Assembly (NCBI GenBank): GCA_946811695.1
Contig: OX328125.1
Span: forward strand, 98,349,210-98,413,209
Source: Gonocerus acuteangulatus
Lineage: Eukaryota; Arthropoda; Insecta; Hemiptera; Coreidae
Direction: 5' to 3'
DNA length: 64,000 bases
The position numbers and the translations under genes are program-made. Every line of letters starts with the position of its first letter. The first letter of the stretch is position 1. Positions 1-11,137 of the stretch are shown here, piece after piece. A model generated the notes under the pieces. That model saw nothing but the letters and a program-made list of their open reading frames with translations. It was not told the DNA's origin and did no database searches.

Positions 1-620
1 TTCACTTTGTTAACGTTAAAGTAAAAGAAAAATAATCCGTAAAATAAAATAAATAGTTATAATGTTTATTTAAAAAAAAAATGGCTTTTTGCCATGTAGG
101 TTTATCCCATAAAGATTTTTAAATATGTAAATTTGGATTATTGATGTAATTTGTTTTCTTTTATGAGTTTTATAATGATTTTGACATTTTTTTTTTTTAC
201 ATATCTGAAAGCCATTGTGTATTTGTCATCCTCGTCACAGGCACGAAATGGATATTGAAATGAGTCGGATTATGGTTATATTTAGTGTTAGAATGTGATA
301 AGCTGTGGTTACCACTAGCAACCATACAACAGGAGGGCAGCTTGTGATAGGAGAGGGCTTGATAGGAGGGGGCTGGGCAGGTTTAGTATTACTCAGCGCC
401 TTAGTTTTAAGCTACTAACGTTTTGTCTGTTTTTCCTTTCATTGTTAGCCAATATAATTAATATCGGCTATTCAATTTTTATTTACTTCTCCATCGTTCA
501 ATGAAAAGTATTCATTTGATGTCATTTTCTATCAGTAATGTACATTATTTAACATGTGTGTTGGTCGTTAGTTCTTCCAATTTAGACAGCTTTTTTCCCC
601 ATTCGTTTTGAGAGGAAACG

Positions 621-697
<77 letters not shown>

Positions 698-1010
698 TGT
701 CCATTTGTGACATTTTATGTTGAAATGGGATTAAAGAGTAGGTATTACTCTTTTCAGTGCTACAGGAGACTAAGTCCTAACTTCATTATTTTGTCACTTT
801 TAGCAGTTCTGGCTACACATCTGGAAGTCATTCGGATTTGTTTTCAGGGCACAAGAAGCCAAGTCCAAGATGTAACTATTTAATGAACTATATATAAATA
901 ATGTCAGTGACATTTCAAATTAAGATCAGTGTTCAAGTTCAAATCTTTTTAAGCCTTATGCTGTCCAATATAATTTATATAATTCTCATCTTGGTCTAGT
1001 TGTGCCCTGA

Positions 1011-1051
<41 letters not shown>
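1..1051. other. AT-rich intronic sequence with two (AT)n tracts
   Basis: No coding potential recognised. It holds (AT)n tracts at about 622-694 and 1014-1046. The short ORF at 608-883 is mostly Tyr-Ile repeats read from the microsatellite. It lies downstream (minus strand) of the last trachealess-like exon seen, so it is probably intron. Confidence 0.6.
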
Positions 1052-1052
<1 letters not shown>

Positions 1053-2781
1053 CAGGGTGTCCCGTAAATGTCTAGTCATATTGAAAGGGGTGATAGAGGA
1101 CCCTTAGGGGAACAAAAAATGTTCTATGATGATTTCCCGAATTCTCGCCCATAAGGGAGAAAACGTCGTTTTATTGTTTTATCGAGACAAACGTGGTTTT
1201 TAGAAACATAATCGTTGTAGCTCCGTCCCAGGTGGTACTATTAGAAAGGGAGTGAAACCAATCGAAAGCTGAGTAAATTTACTATAAGACTAGTTGGGAG
1301 TAAACGTAAAAATGAATGAATGTAAGTATGTATATCTTACAAAAAGAAGGCAATTCTAAATTTCCTGGCATTTTATTGATATTTCTTTCCAGCGTTACTC
1401 CTCAATGGGCAGGATCTGAGATTTCCGGGTTTCAGAAAAACTTCCTCATTTAACCAGCTTTCCATTCATGTATCACAACCCTGTGTTATTGAAGTGTTTG
1501 AAAGGTTTAAGTACAAAAGTTTAAAAAAAAACATGGACCTGTGAAAAGAAAATTATATTTTTTTCTTCAGTTTATTCAAAAAGCTGAAGGGAAATATTTA
1601 TTTTTATAAATGTTTACATAAATATTAAGTAAATGTTTACTTAAAACAATAAAAAAAAATACTTCCACGAATATAAAAAAAAACCCCTAAAACAGTAAAT
1701 AAATAAAATACACATTTATTTTGAATTTGTTAATTCAGGTAACTAATACTGGGTCCAGGAGGCGGCCATTAAGGAACCCCAACCATATATTAACCTCAAA
1801 AATTATTATTTTTACCTAGATCACGCATTTGAACACATTTTTACAGGACTATGTACATATCATTTATGAGGGATAGCATTTTTAATTACCACAACAAAAA
1901 CGCATGGGCTCAGAATCCCAGTGAGTTTCACAAGCGTAGCCATCAGTATTAATTTAAGGTAAAGCATTTGTTTTCTAAATATAAGTACCTGTAAAAATGT
2001 GTTCAAATGCGTGATATAGGTAAAAATAGTAGTTTTTGAGGTTAATGTATGGTTGGGGTTCCTTAATGGCCGCCTCCTGGACCCAGTATTAGTTACCTGA
2101 ATTAATAAATTCAAAATAAATGTGTATTTTATTTATTTACTGTTTTAAGATTTTTTTTTATATCCGTGGAAGTAATTTTTTTTATTCTTTTAAGTAAATA
2201 TTTACTTAATATTTATGTAAACATTTATAAAAAAAATATTTCCCTTCAGCTTTTTGAATAAATTGAAGAAAAAAATATAATTTTCTTTTCACAGATCCAT
2301 GTTTTTTTTAAAACTTTTGTTCTTAAATCGTTCAAATACTTCAATAACACAGGGTTGTGATACATGAATGGAAAGCTGGTTAAATGAGGAAGTTTTTCTG
2401 AAACCCGGAAATCTCAGATCCTGCTTATTGAGGAGTAACGCTGGAAAGAAATATCAATAAAATATCAGGAAATTTAGAATTGCCTTCTTTTGGTAAGATA
2501 TACATACTTACATTCATTCATTTTTACGTTTAATCTCAACTAGTCTTATAGTAAATTTACTCAGCTTTCGATTGGTTTCACACCCTTTTTAGTAGTACCA
2601 CCTGGAACGGAGCTACAACGATTATTCTTCTAAAAAGTACGTTTGTCTCGAAAAAACAATAAAACGACGTTTTCTCCCTTATGGGCGAGAATTCGGGAAA
2701 TCGTCATAGAACATTTTTTGTTCCCCTAAGGGTCCTCTATCACCCCTCACAATATGACTAGACATTTACGGGACACCCTGT
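1052..2781. mobile_element. Foldback element with ~795-bp inverted arms
   Basis: The left arm (1052-1847) begins ACAGGGTGTCCCG and is repeated in reverse at 1988-2781, which ends CGGGACACCCTGT. Arms are nearly identical apart from scattered substitutions and 1-2 base indels, and the loop is about 140 bp. There is no transposase ORF. The CAGGGTGTCCC terminus and insertion in (AT)n sequence suggest a non-autonomous DNA transposon, but a target duplication cannot be told apart from the TA-rich flanks. A related terminus (CAGGGTGTC) occurs alone at about 13277. Confidence 0.85.
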
Positions 2782-3535
2782 GTATATATATACATAATCA
2801 TCAAAAAATGAAAACATGTATATTTTATTAAATTACTTATATACGTTTTTATTTTTTAAAAATGGTGGAAAAAAGGCAAAAAACTTTTCGTTCATGAAAT
2901 ATTCTTCTTTATTTTTGTAAGTGAAACCTTATATTTTCCTTCTTGAACCTTTTGATTCTTCTGTGAGTCCAACAGTAATCATCCAGCATATTATCTTCTC
3001 AAGTTTCTTTGTATAGTTTCTTTATATCGCGAAAATCACTATAATCTCCTATGTTTTCAGGGAAGGTTCAAATGGACCACACAAAGCCTTCTGCCTATTT
3101 GGAAAACTTTGTTGTAAATAAAAGGGCCACAGTCATATAATATAACAGTAATGAATATGCTGATAAAGGCCACTATTAATTCAGTTCTTAATGTTTTCGG
3201 TCCTTGTTCGCGCAAGTATTTACATAGAACTTTGTGTTTTCTGGTAGCCAAAGCATTTTTATTTTTATTTTTTCTACTCGGTCATTTTGGATTTTGCTTG
3301 GTTTATATAAATGTAAATTCTTTGAATGACCTCCCCCTTCTGTTTTACACACTATTAGTCTTCAATCGTATAATCCCTAATAATAGCGTTAATATTTAAG
3401 AGAAGCTCGTTATCAGTGCTCTTATCAATGGTATCTCTGGACAAATAGAATCTGCCAGATATTCCACAAAGCAGCTGGAAGTCCTAGTGTTTTTCTAGTT
3501 TTACATTTAGCATTCTAGCGAATTTGTGTGATTCT

Positions 3536-3594
<59 letters not shown>

Positions 3595-4389
3595 TATATA
3601 TTACCTAGGTGGAGCAAAGAACTTAGTAAATCCGGAAAATATTGGCGACCTCTGTTCTACACATGTTTTCCTTCCCCAGTAATATGTCGATCCAGCGTTG
3701 AGAGTATCCCAGCCCGAGGTATATATAAGAGTACAGAACCCCTGGTGGAAGGTTGGTATGGGAGACAGGATGGCATACAGCCTGAATACTGAACAGGACG
3801 AATGTAGGATCACAAGTCGCTTTTATACTCCTCCGAGCGGCTAAGGCATTCCTCATTTACCTCTTTCTACTTGGGACCGTGTTCCTGGGAGGTGGCGAGG
3901 GGAGCCTGGAAGGATGTCGTGGGATAAATAGATGGTCCGAGCTGCGTTCGGAGTCAAGGGAAGTATTAGAAAAAAAAAAATATGCTATCTTCGCATTTTT
4001 TTTACATAAAAGATTCTTAGGCAATTTTCGATGAGGGGTTCTAAATCCGAGAAATAAATGTTTGAACCTTCGAAAGTGTTAGTTTCGCATTAAACGGTTC
4101 TTTTTGTTCGATTTTCTCTGGTTTTTATTCCCTGTTGATTTTAGCAGTAATATTAATTTGCCAGTAAAACTGAATAGGTAAAATGAGTAACAATTTTTGG
4201 TTGTTTGTTATTCATTTTTACGAGCGGAAGTGGACGTGTACGAGTGAGCGATTTCCGCGAATTTATTGGCGCGTAAAATCTGTCTTTTTTCTAGAATTTA
4301 ATGAAGTAGGTCTTTTCAGAATATTAATGTTCTTTAAACAAATTTTTACCTCGGTTCCTTCCTTCCTTCCTTTCTCTCTCTCTCTCTAC

Positions 4390-4443
<54 letters not shown>

Positions 4444-4932
4444 TTAATGTTAAAAATGAAAGTGTATTGCATATTCAAAACCATAGTATATACAGAATTC
4501 AATCCTTCTCTAAAGTACTGATTATATAAAATAATGTTTTAATTTTTAATTGGTTAATATTTTGTATTTTTGTTTTGTTTGGAGTCTCAGGTCTTTGGTA
4601 ATGGTGTCTTTTGCAAGTTAATAACTTTTATAAAAAAACATAAATAGTATTGTTTTTAGTCTCATAAAAAGCATTTATCAAAAAATTAATAAAAAATATT
4701 AAAAATGAAATGCCAAGTTTGATTTGATAACAACTTATGCTCATCATCATTAAACCCCTTCTAATCTTTCTGTTCTTTAAATATTCACTTAAAACTCCAC
4801 TATTTTTAAAAGATTCGATTCACTTTCAGTGTCTTCAAATGTTGAAGTAGAGTGCCAAGTTTCACACATAGTAATAATATTTCAAGTAAATATATTCAAA
4901 TTTTCAATTGTTTACAAGTCCATCACTATTTG

Positions 4933-4966
<34 letters not shown>

Positions 4967-6102
4967 TATCTAAACTTTGACATTATTAACGCCACAGATT
5001 ATAGAGTTTGGAATTTCATTTTATAAATGTAATATTGTAAATAACTGTTATGTAACTTAAATGTGATATTTTCTTTTCTTTAATTTTAATTCAAACTGTT
5101 ATAGTATTTTATGTTGACGTTTTTAGACTTATATATTATAGTTTGTTTAGTAGTTTCATGGATTTTAAATGGATTTTCGTGGAAATAAATTTGTAATCTT
5201 TGCTGGTCGTCACCCATAATATCACCCAAATTACTGGTGATGTCATATAGAGACCCATCTTGGTTTGTCAGTCTTTTGCGTGAGACTACCGTGAGTCAGT
5301 TAATAGTATGCAAGTAAAGAAAAAAAAAAGTTGTTTCTGAATAATATAAATTCCAATGATATAATTATTCTTATAACTTATTATATTTGAAGTTTTTTTT
5401 TTCTTTTCAATAAAAGTATTTTTGACTATTATAATTCCTGTGAGGAAGTCCATTTCCTTGTTATTTCTTTCAGTCTCCCGGGTTAAAAAAAAAAAATATA
5501 AGGAAAAAAATGTACCTTTATACTTTAGGAGCACCCTATAAGAATTCGTGATGAGGTTCTCGCGGGGGAGGGGGCAGAAGATAATTCTGTTATGACGTTT
5601 TCTCCCGGTCCTCCGTTCGTTTTGAAAGGGTTCCACGGAATACAAAGTGGCTGACGTGTGAATGGTACAACGCCCCTCTCACCCCTCCCTCCTCAAATCT
5701 CAAAATTCATGAAATTGGTCCTTATCCTGAGCCGGGAGGATCCTACCGAGTCCTTCGAAATGCTTCCTGTATTGTTCGGAGAGCATTTGCTGATGGAGTA
5801 TATTTATTCTGTTTATACGAAAACAGAATAAATATTTCATAAATATATGAAATATGAATAGGTGAGAATTGAACATATCCCTCCGTAAGACAGCGATATC
5901 ATTGTTTAGCAGGTTTTACCTGTAGAGAAACCAAAATTAGGGATGTTAAAAGCTAAAATACAGATAGTTTGTTGTTGAAGCGATAAGTAGTCAAAAAATA
6001 TCGGGGATAAGAGAAAAGTTTTTTTTTTTTTTTTTTCAGTAAAATCTCATAGCCGAAACCCAACTATTTATTGAGACTTTTATTCCTTGGGGCTTTTTTA
6101 CA
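2782..6102. other. AT-rich intronic sequence, no gene recognised
   Basis: It contains a 53-base poly(T) tract (3539-3591), (TC)n/(TA)n at 4369-4437, poly(T) at 4928-4965 and a small hairpin around 5803-5838. A GC-balanced island at 3600-3970 has a TATATAAG motif near 3721 but no convincing ORF. I searched for the next trachealess exon (residues after LGLSQ) and did not find it here. Confidence 0.5.
3539..3591. repeat. Poly(T) tract, 53 bases
   Basis: Uninterrupted T run followed by (TA)n. It may be the poly(A) tail of a minus-strand retroposon, but no recognisable SINE body follows on the right. Confidence 0.9.
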
Positions 6103-6487
6103 TTAACCCTGGATTGACGCCGCCATTTACATCTACATTAGTGACCCGTGGGGTAAATTTTACCCCATACTTTCAAAAATTAAAAAAAATAATAAATTCC
6201 AATTTTTTCTTTTGTTTTTTTTTTACTACAAAAATTTATAGACCAGGAACATCAAGAAATAAATTCAGACAGTAATAAAACTGCAACATATTTATTAAAA
6301 TACACAAAAAAGCTCGGAAATCCTAGAATTCAATATTCTCCATAAACCAAATAGTTATCCTAAAAGAAATAATACAAAATATTACTTGACTGATAATATA
6401 TTTTTAAAAAACAATAAAATGGAATGTTAAAAAGCAATAAAAAATAGGAACAATAAAAAATGTAATGTTCTGTCCAACTGAGGCTCG

Positions 6488-6754
6488 TTAACAATCCACA
6501 CATTTTAGTGATCGGTGATCGCGGCACATCGGCCTTCTACACACAGAACATAGTGTTTTCGTATTCTTGTCATCCTTTCTGTCACAAAATGAACATCTCA
6601 GGGCTTTGTCCAAAGTAACGGAAGATGTTGAAGGTCCATCAGGAGTTGATTCATCTCCCAAAACAACCTGCATCAGTGTCTTCTTCAGTGGTTTTGGTAT
6701 GTTCTCCAGTTGGGCTCTAATTTCCACATGAAATTTCACCAGTTGGTAGCACAA
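6488..6754 (-). pseudogene. piggyBac transposase C-terminal cysteine-rich domain
   Basis: About 88 codons ending at the natural C-terminus. The last 35 residues contain a cross-brace zinc-binding pattern: CSFC, then LCSVC, then CRDH, then CVDC. This is the cysteine-rich domain that piggyBac transposases use for DNA end recognition. The upstream part (LVKFHVEIRAQL) corresponds to the stretch after the catalytic core. It starts 21 bases beyond the stop of the N-terminal fragment, which places the deletion junction at about 6755-6775. Confidence 0.8.
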
Positions 6755-6774
6755 ATCGAAGAGAAAATCTTTTC

Positions 6775-7143
6775 CTAGCCACTCTTCTTTGCCAGTTCAC
6801 CATGCCATGGTACATTTTTCCTCCAAGTATGTCCGTTTTTACCAATATAAACGTACATTTTTGGTACTTTTTGTGGAGGTTCTATACGTCCCTCTCCATC
6901 TGAATCAAGGCTACATTTATTATGTGAAGCATTTGACGTACCTGGAAAAATATTGCTTAATACAGGAACTTCATCTACAGAGAAATCTTCGGCGTCTTCT
7001 TCAGAAGCGGAATCCTCTCTTTCTTCCTCTTCATCTTCAGAACAGCTGTCGTCTTCAACAGGATTTTCTTGTTCTTCTTTCTCCAGTTCATCTAAAATAC
7101 GCCTAATTTCTTCTGGATCACTGTACAGTTTGGTATACGCCAT
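6775..7143 (-). pseudogene. piggyBac transposase N-terminal fragment
   Basis: Reads from MAYTKLYSDPEEI at 7143, the start I prefer because the 38 codons upstream lie in the terminal region. A strongly acidic, Ser/Glu-rich stretch follows (residues about 15-60). The fragment ends in a short basic segment (GKNGHTWRKN) like the region just before the piggyBac catalytic domain. An acidic N-terminus is typical of piggyBac transposases. The reading frame stops at 6775 where the internal deletion begins, so no catalytic Asp residues are present. It cannot be a functional transposase. It could at most make a small acidic protein. Confidence 0.8.
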
Positions 7144-7570
7144 TTTGTTAATTTGAAAGCCGTAACATAAAAGTGATCGACCCGTGAAGATATTATGAGA
7201 TGATCGAAAAAGACATAAGTTAATTACACTGTGGGGTAAAAAATACCCCTTGCACAATTCGCGACCTTCTCATGCAGCGATTAGTAGACAACTGGCTTTG
7301 TTTTGTTGAGGATATACCAGGTAATACACTTCCGAGTATTTAGGAAGAAGAAGGGAGTCTCTGAGAATCATATAAATTGAGGAACACGCCATAGAACAAA
7401 GTCTGGGGTATTTTTAACCCCACGGTGTCAATCCAGGGTTGTCTGTCGGTTCCTTTTTACCACCAAATAATTACTTTAAAAGTAATCTCTTTAATTAACG
7501 TATTATTAGGTAATCAAGAATACAGGTAAATTTCAATTATTTAAATTTTTTAAATCATTTAATTTAAAAC

Positions 7571-7745
7571 GGAGGCCCGGCAAATGCATTCCGTTCGATT
7601 CCCACTAGGAGATGTGGCTTTACTTTGAAAAAAAAGAAAAATACATCAGCCCTATCCTGGCTAGAAAAGGGTGGTGGCCTAAGATAACCTGTCCTAAAAT
7701 TCTGAATTAATTATAAATGGACGTTAAAACTTAAATAAATAAATA
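7571..7745 (+). mobile_element. SINE family B copy, partial
   Basis: Begins GGAGGCCCGG, carries a B-box-like CGTTCGATTCCC and ends GGACGTTAAAACTTAAATAAA. Compared with the complete copy at 15465-15674 the tRNA-like head has an internal deletion. Its 3' half (from 7672) is also the outer end of the large inverted duplication that follows. Confidence 0.75.
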
Positions 7746-7939
7746 ATCTCTTTTTTTTTTTTTTAATTTAGCTAAGACACCAATATCTTTAAAGTAACAA
7801 TTTGGTGACAAAAAATAACTGGCAGTCTTAATGTAAAAGTGACCCGATTCCTTTTTTTTTATAATATTAGTTATATTGTTATTTTCTGAGAGCTGTAATG
7901 TAAGCTGATTTTGTAATATACTTCCAGTTTTTTATATAA

Positions 7940-7978
<39 letters not shown>

Positions 7979-8049
7979 TAAAGATGGAATGGTTGGGATT
8001 CGGCTAAATAAACCTCAATATGATTTTGTTTTAAAAAACCTATATTTCG

Positions 8050-8083
8050 GACGTTTCGGCTACTCATTGGTAGCCTTCGTCAG
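8050..8083 (-). ncRNA. Hammerhead-ribozyme-like core (left arm)
   Basis: On the minus strand: CTGACGA, one extra A, a 6-bp stem (GGCTAC/GTAGCC) with a short loop, then GAAACGTC. This matches CUGANGA, stem II, GAAA and a UH cleavage site (GUC), with a palindromic ACGU as a possible dimeric stem III. Hammerheads of this minimal kind are known in Penelope-like retroelements. The extra A between CUGANGA and stem II departs from the canonical core, and stem I pairing is weak, so catalytic activity is unproven. Confidence 0.5.
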
Positions 8084-8622
8084 CTAAAATGACAAAAAAA
8101 AAAATTAATACAAAAACAGAAAAAATTATGATTGTGATAGGTAACAGAGCTATAGATACAATTAACTTATAAAAGAACATATCGTCTTAAATTCTTAGAA
8201 TGAAAAAGTGAATAGGTACAATAATTGATTTTAATAGTAATTAGTAACGTTAATTGATTTTACAAAGAAAAAAGAAGCTACATACCAATGACAACTATAG
8301 TAGCTAATAGTAACATTAATTGATTTTACAAAGAAATAAGATACTACATACCAATAGAAATGCCGAGCGGCTCTTTGTAAAATTAATTAATGTTACTATT
8401 AGCTACTATAGTTGTCATTGGTATGTAGCTTCTTATTTCTTTGTAAAATCAATTAACGTTACTAATTACTATTAAAATCAATTATTGTACCTATTCACTT
8501 TTTCATTCTAAGAATTTAAGACGATATGTTCTTTTATAAGTTAATTGTATCTATAGCTCTGTTACCTATCACAATCATAATTTTTTCTGTTTTTGTATTA
8601 ATTTTTTTTTTTGTCATTTTAG

Positions 8623-8656
8623 CTGACGAAGGCTACCAATGAGTAGCCGAAACGTC
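8623..8656 (+). ncRNA. Hammerhead-ribozyme-like core (right arm)
   Basis: Inverted partner of the core at 8050-8083, with identical CTGACGA, stem II and GAAACGTC elements. The two cores face away from the palindrome centre. Stem I would be formed by the TTTTAG before CTGACGA and the CGAAATATAG after the presumed cleavage site, which pair only partly. Confidence 0.5.
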
Positions 8657-8727
8657 CGAAATATAGGTTTTTTAAAACAAAATCATATTGAGGTTTATTT
8701 AGCCGAATCCCAACCATTCCATCTTTA

Positions 8728-8729
<2 letters not shown>

Positions 8730-8804
<75 letters not shown>
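8730..8804. repeat. (AT)n microsatellite, ~74 bp
   Basis: Uninterrupted AT dinucleotides in the right arm of the inverted duplication. The left-arm counterpart is about half as long. Confidence 0.95.
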
Positions 8805-8808
<4 letters not shown>

Positions 8809-9095
8809 TTATATAAAAAACTGGAAGTATATTACAAAATCAGCTTACATTACAGCTCTCAGAAAATAACAATATAACTAATATTATAAAAAAAAAGGAA
8901 TCGGGTCACTTTTACATTAAGACTGCCAGTTATTTTTTGTCACCAAATTGTTACTTTAAAGATATTGGTGTCTTAGCTAAATTTAAAAAAAAAAAAACAG
9001 ATTATTTATTTATTTAAGTTTTAACGTCCATTTATAATTAATTCAGAATTTTAGGACAGGTTATCTTAGGCCACCACCCTAGCTACATACCAAGC

Positions 9096-9350
9096 TTCTA
9101 AGAATTTAAGACGATATGTTCTTTTATAAGTTAATTGTATCTATAGCTCTGTTACCTATCACAATCATCATTTTTTCTGTTTTTGTATTAATTTTTTTTT
9201 TTTTTTTTTTGTCATTTTAGCTGACGAAGGCTACCAATGAGTAGCCGAAACGTCCGAAATATAGATTTTTTAAAACAAAATCATATTGAGGTTTATTTAG
9301 CCGAATCCCAACCATTCCATCTTTACTTATCACCTCGACGGCTAACTATC
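9096..9350 (+). repeat. Third partial copy of the hammerhead-bearing element end
   Basis: Repeats the right-arm sequence from TCTAAGAATTTAAGACG through ATTCCATCTTTACTTAT and then continues into CACCTCGACGGCTAACTATC. That same extension occurs at 16262-16276 in reverse and, degenerate, at about 56130-56200. This copy therefore shows the true element terminus, which the two palindrome arms lack because they continue into (AT)n. Confidence 0.8.
9221..9254 (+). ncRNA. Hammerhead-ribozyme-like core (third copy)
   Basis: Same core as at 8623-8656: CTGACGA, A, 6-bp stem II, GAAACGTC. Directly oriented with respect to that copy and about 600 bp downstream. Confidence 0.5.
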
Positions 9351-9358
9351 TAATCATC

Positions 9359-9393
<35 letters not shown>

Positions 9394-9585
9394 TATTTTT
9401 AACATTTAATACTCGACTACTTTTCTTTTTTTCATTTCTTCACTTCAATCACATATATATATTTCTGCTTTCATTATCAAGTGTAAATTCTAATACCTTT
9501 AAATAATTTCATAATTGCCTCTATCTTTTATATAAAAAATTATGGAGACGAACAATTATAATTAGGATAATAATAATTATCAAAT

Positions 9586-9779
9586 GGTCTCCTTATGGTC
9601 CTTTGGTTGACACCTTGGATTCACATGAGGGGGATACGGGATCGAGTCCCACCTGCAGCAGGTTGAGTTTTCTTTTTCATTTTAGGGCCCGTTAAAAAAA
9701 AAAAAATCCTTGGTGTAACCGAGAATGTTTAGTAAAGGTGACTAGGCGCTAATGGCCTAGATGTCGAAGCGCCGAAAAT
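9586..9779 (+). mobile_element. tRNA-derived SINE (family A)
   Basis: The tRNA-like head starts GGTCTCCTTATGGTCC, with B box GGATCGAGTCCC. It continues through GCAGCAGGTTGAG and the phrase CAGGGCCCGTT(A)n, and ends in the tail GGCGCTAATGGCC with GTCGAAGCGCCG followed by A-rich sequence. Relatives in the same orientation are at 25537-25668 and at 40714 (interrupted). The head is too degenerate to be a functional tRNA gene. Confidence 0.8.
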
Positions 9780-10351
9780 ATATATCAATTAACTACTTCA
9801 ACAGGTCCGATAAAGCTTGTTTTCTCCATGTGTTAGTCTTAATACACGTCTCTGAGCTTTTGCTTTTACTTTATTCTGGTTTCCTGACCAACATAACACT
9901 GCAACGCGACCATTCATGTTTTTGTCACTTGCACCATCTCCTTGTAGACTCAGTATGATAATTTTCACAGATCAATTCGTCGACGCTGAAGATGGACGTA
10001 ATAATGTAAAATATTGATTAGCTATTGTAAAAATCAGATGATTAGTCACTGTAAATCAAAATTTACCTTTCCTACTACATCGTAGCACGTTTAATAATCA
10101 AATGACGCCTTAAAGTGATCATTTTATGAAATCAGGTGTTACTGTCAGATAAACGCTACGTCAACAAGGAATTAATGAGAGTAAAAACCAACTTTTAAGT
10201 GGCATTTTGATTTTACTTATCGAATTCCTCAATACTTCATATATACAACGTTTACTCCCCAACATTTACAAACAAAATTGCAAATTAAGTGAATGCGGTT
10301 CTGTAGAAGATAGTAGTAAAAATATTCTTGTTTATATAATTTTCTGCTTAC
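9780..10351. other. Intron 3' of the PAS-A exon
   Basis: AT-rich, with no recognisable gene or repeat. The first bases left of 10352 on the minus strand form the splice donor GTAAGC. The ORF at 9761-9958 has no similarity I recognise. Confidence 0.5.
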
Positions 10352-10441
10352 CTGCGAGAGACCGAGGTAAATAGAAACAGTTTCAGATATATACAGGAAC
10401 CTCCCATCCGCACCTAGGGCGAATGCAAAACCATCCAGGGA
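10352..10441 (-). CDS. trh: bHLH-PAS transcription factor exon: PAS-A core (trachealess/NPAS-like)
   Basis: This 90-nt exon encodes 30 residues, [16 protein letters not shown] followed by [14 protein letters not shown], the heart of a PAS-A domain. It is nearly identical to the region in Drosophila Trachealess and vertebrate NPAS1/NPAS3 as I remember them. PAS-A mediates dimerisation with ARNT/Tango in the nucleus. The acceptor TTTCTTTTGCAG ends at 10442 and the donor GTAAGC begins at 10351. Both boundaries are phase 0 and fit the previous exon, which ends HILQ. The next exon, expected to start VEMTGSS-like, is not in the remaining 10.3 kb, so the downstream intron is longer than that. Open reading continues past the donor to 10229 but those residues are intronic. 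Sim-type PAS proteins are a less likely alternative. Confidence 0.92.
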
Positions 10442-11075
10442 CTGCAAAAGAAAGAATACAATCAGATTTAGAAAAGGCTAGCTGACAACACACAAAATAT
10501 ACAAAACAATCATAAAATTTAGTAATAACTATTAGAAATAATTAACAATAATAATTTTCGTCAAATAATAAATTCCCCAAAGGTTAAAGCAACGACTTAT
10601 ATAACATGAAGGCCTTTCACTCATATCCGTTTCATGAGGAAAAGACAGGCTGCATTTTCTCACGAGATGTCCAAAACGAGTACAGATGAGCACATTAAAG
10701 CAAGAACCTTCTTTCATGGGAAGATGATTCTGGGTGGAAGTATGAGGTTGGTCAAAATGTTGATTCCCATTTTTGTGAGCGTTTTAAATAGCGTAAATAA
10801 AACAAAATTTAGCATTTCAATCAATAATATATTTTCCTTAACTATCAACAATATCTGGCCATTGAAAAATTATGCCAATATTGAAAACAAAATTTTATGT
10901 GCGTCTGAAATATTTTAAATTAGTACATATAGAATAATATTTTTCTTTTTGTTTTTTAAAGAAAAACATTACTGCTTCAAGAGTTTATTTATAAAAACCC
11001 GTTAAAATATTGATCTTTCATGTTAACGAACTCCATCTTTCGTTTTTTATAATAATTACGAAATTATAAGGCAAA

Positions 11076-11078
<3 letters not shown>
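10442..11078. other. Intron between PAS-A exons, no gene recognised
   Basis: AT-rich, apparently single-copy sequence. The overlapping short ORFs at 10532-10918 show no family features. Confidence 0.5.

Positions 11079-11135
<57 letters not shown>
11079..11135. repeat. (TA)n microsatellite
   Basis: About 57 bp of TA dinucleotides directly abutting the 5' end of a tRNA-type SINE. Confidence 0.95.

Positions 11136-11137
<2 letters not shown>

Larger units (their letters stand above)
6103..7442 (-). mobile_element. piggyBac-type transposon, internally deleted
   Basis: Terminal inverted repeats are CCCTGGATTGACGCCG at 6107 and CGGTGTCAATCCAGGG ending at 7438. The left flank is TTAA, the piggyBac target. 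The right flank reads TTGT, so the second TTAA appears mutated. Both ends carry a GGGGTAAAWTTTACCCC-like subterminal motif. Inside are the N-terminal acidic region and the C-terminal cysteine-rich domain of a piggyBac transposase, with the central DDD catalytic core missing. It is therefore non-autonomous, about 1.33 kb against roughly 2.5 kb for complete elements. Confidence 0.85.
7672..9079. repeat. Large inverted duplication (arms ~0.66-0.71 kb)
   Basis: The left arm 7672-8333 is repeated in reverse at 8374-9079, with a 40-bp loop around 8334-8373. Arms differ mainly in the length of their (AT)n tract (7939-7976 against 8730-8804). The arms include the 3' half of the SINE at 7571-7745, unrelated spacer, the element end that reads ATGGAATGGTTGGGATTCGG, and a hammerhead-like core. 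Because flanking SINE sequence is inside the palindrome, it looks like an inverted duplication formed after those insertions, not the termini of one transposon. Confidence 0.9.

Noticed and set aside
608..883. ORF with long Tyr-Ile repeat (also 11322, 12463, 12501, 18249, 18305)
   Set aside because: Direct translation of (AT)n microsatellites with no flanking domain.
1860..2114. 84-codon ORF at the foldback centre
   Set aside because: Spans the loop and one arm of the inverted repeat; chance ORF.
3600..3970. Promoter with TATATAAG near 3721
   Set aside because: A TATA-like string is expected by chance in such AT-rich DNA and no gene follows it.
10229..10351. Extension of the PAS-A exon into the downstream ORF
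   Set aside because: A good splice donor (GTAAGC) at 10351 and the loss of PAS similarity after LGLSQ show these residues are intronic.
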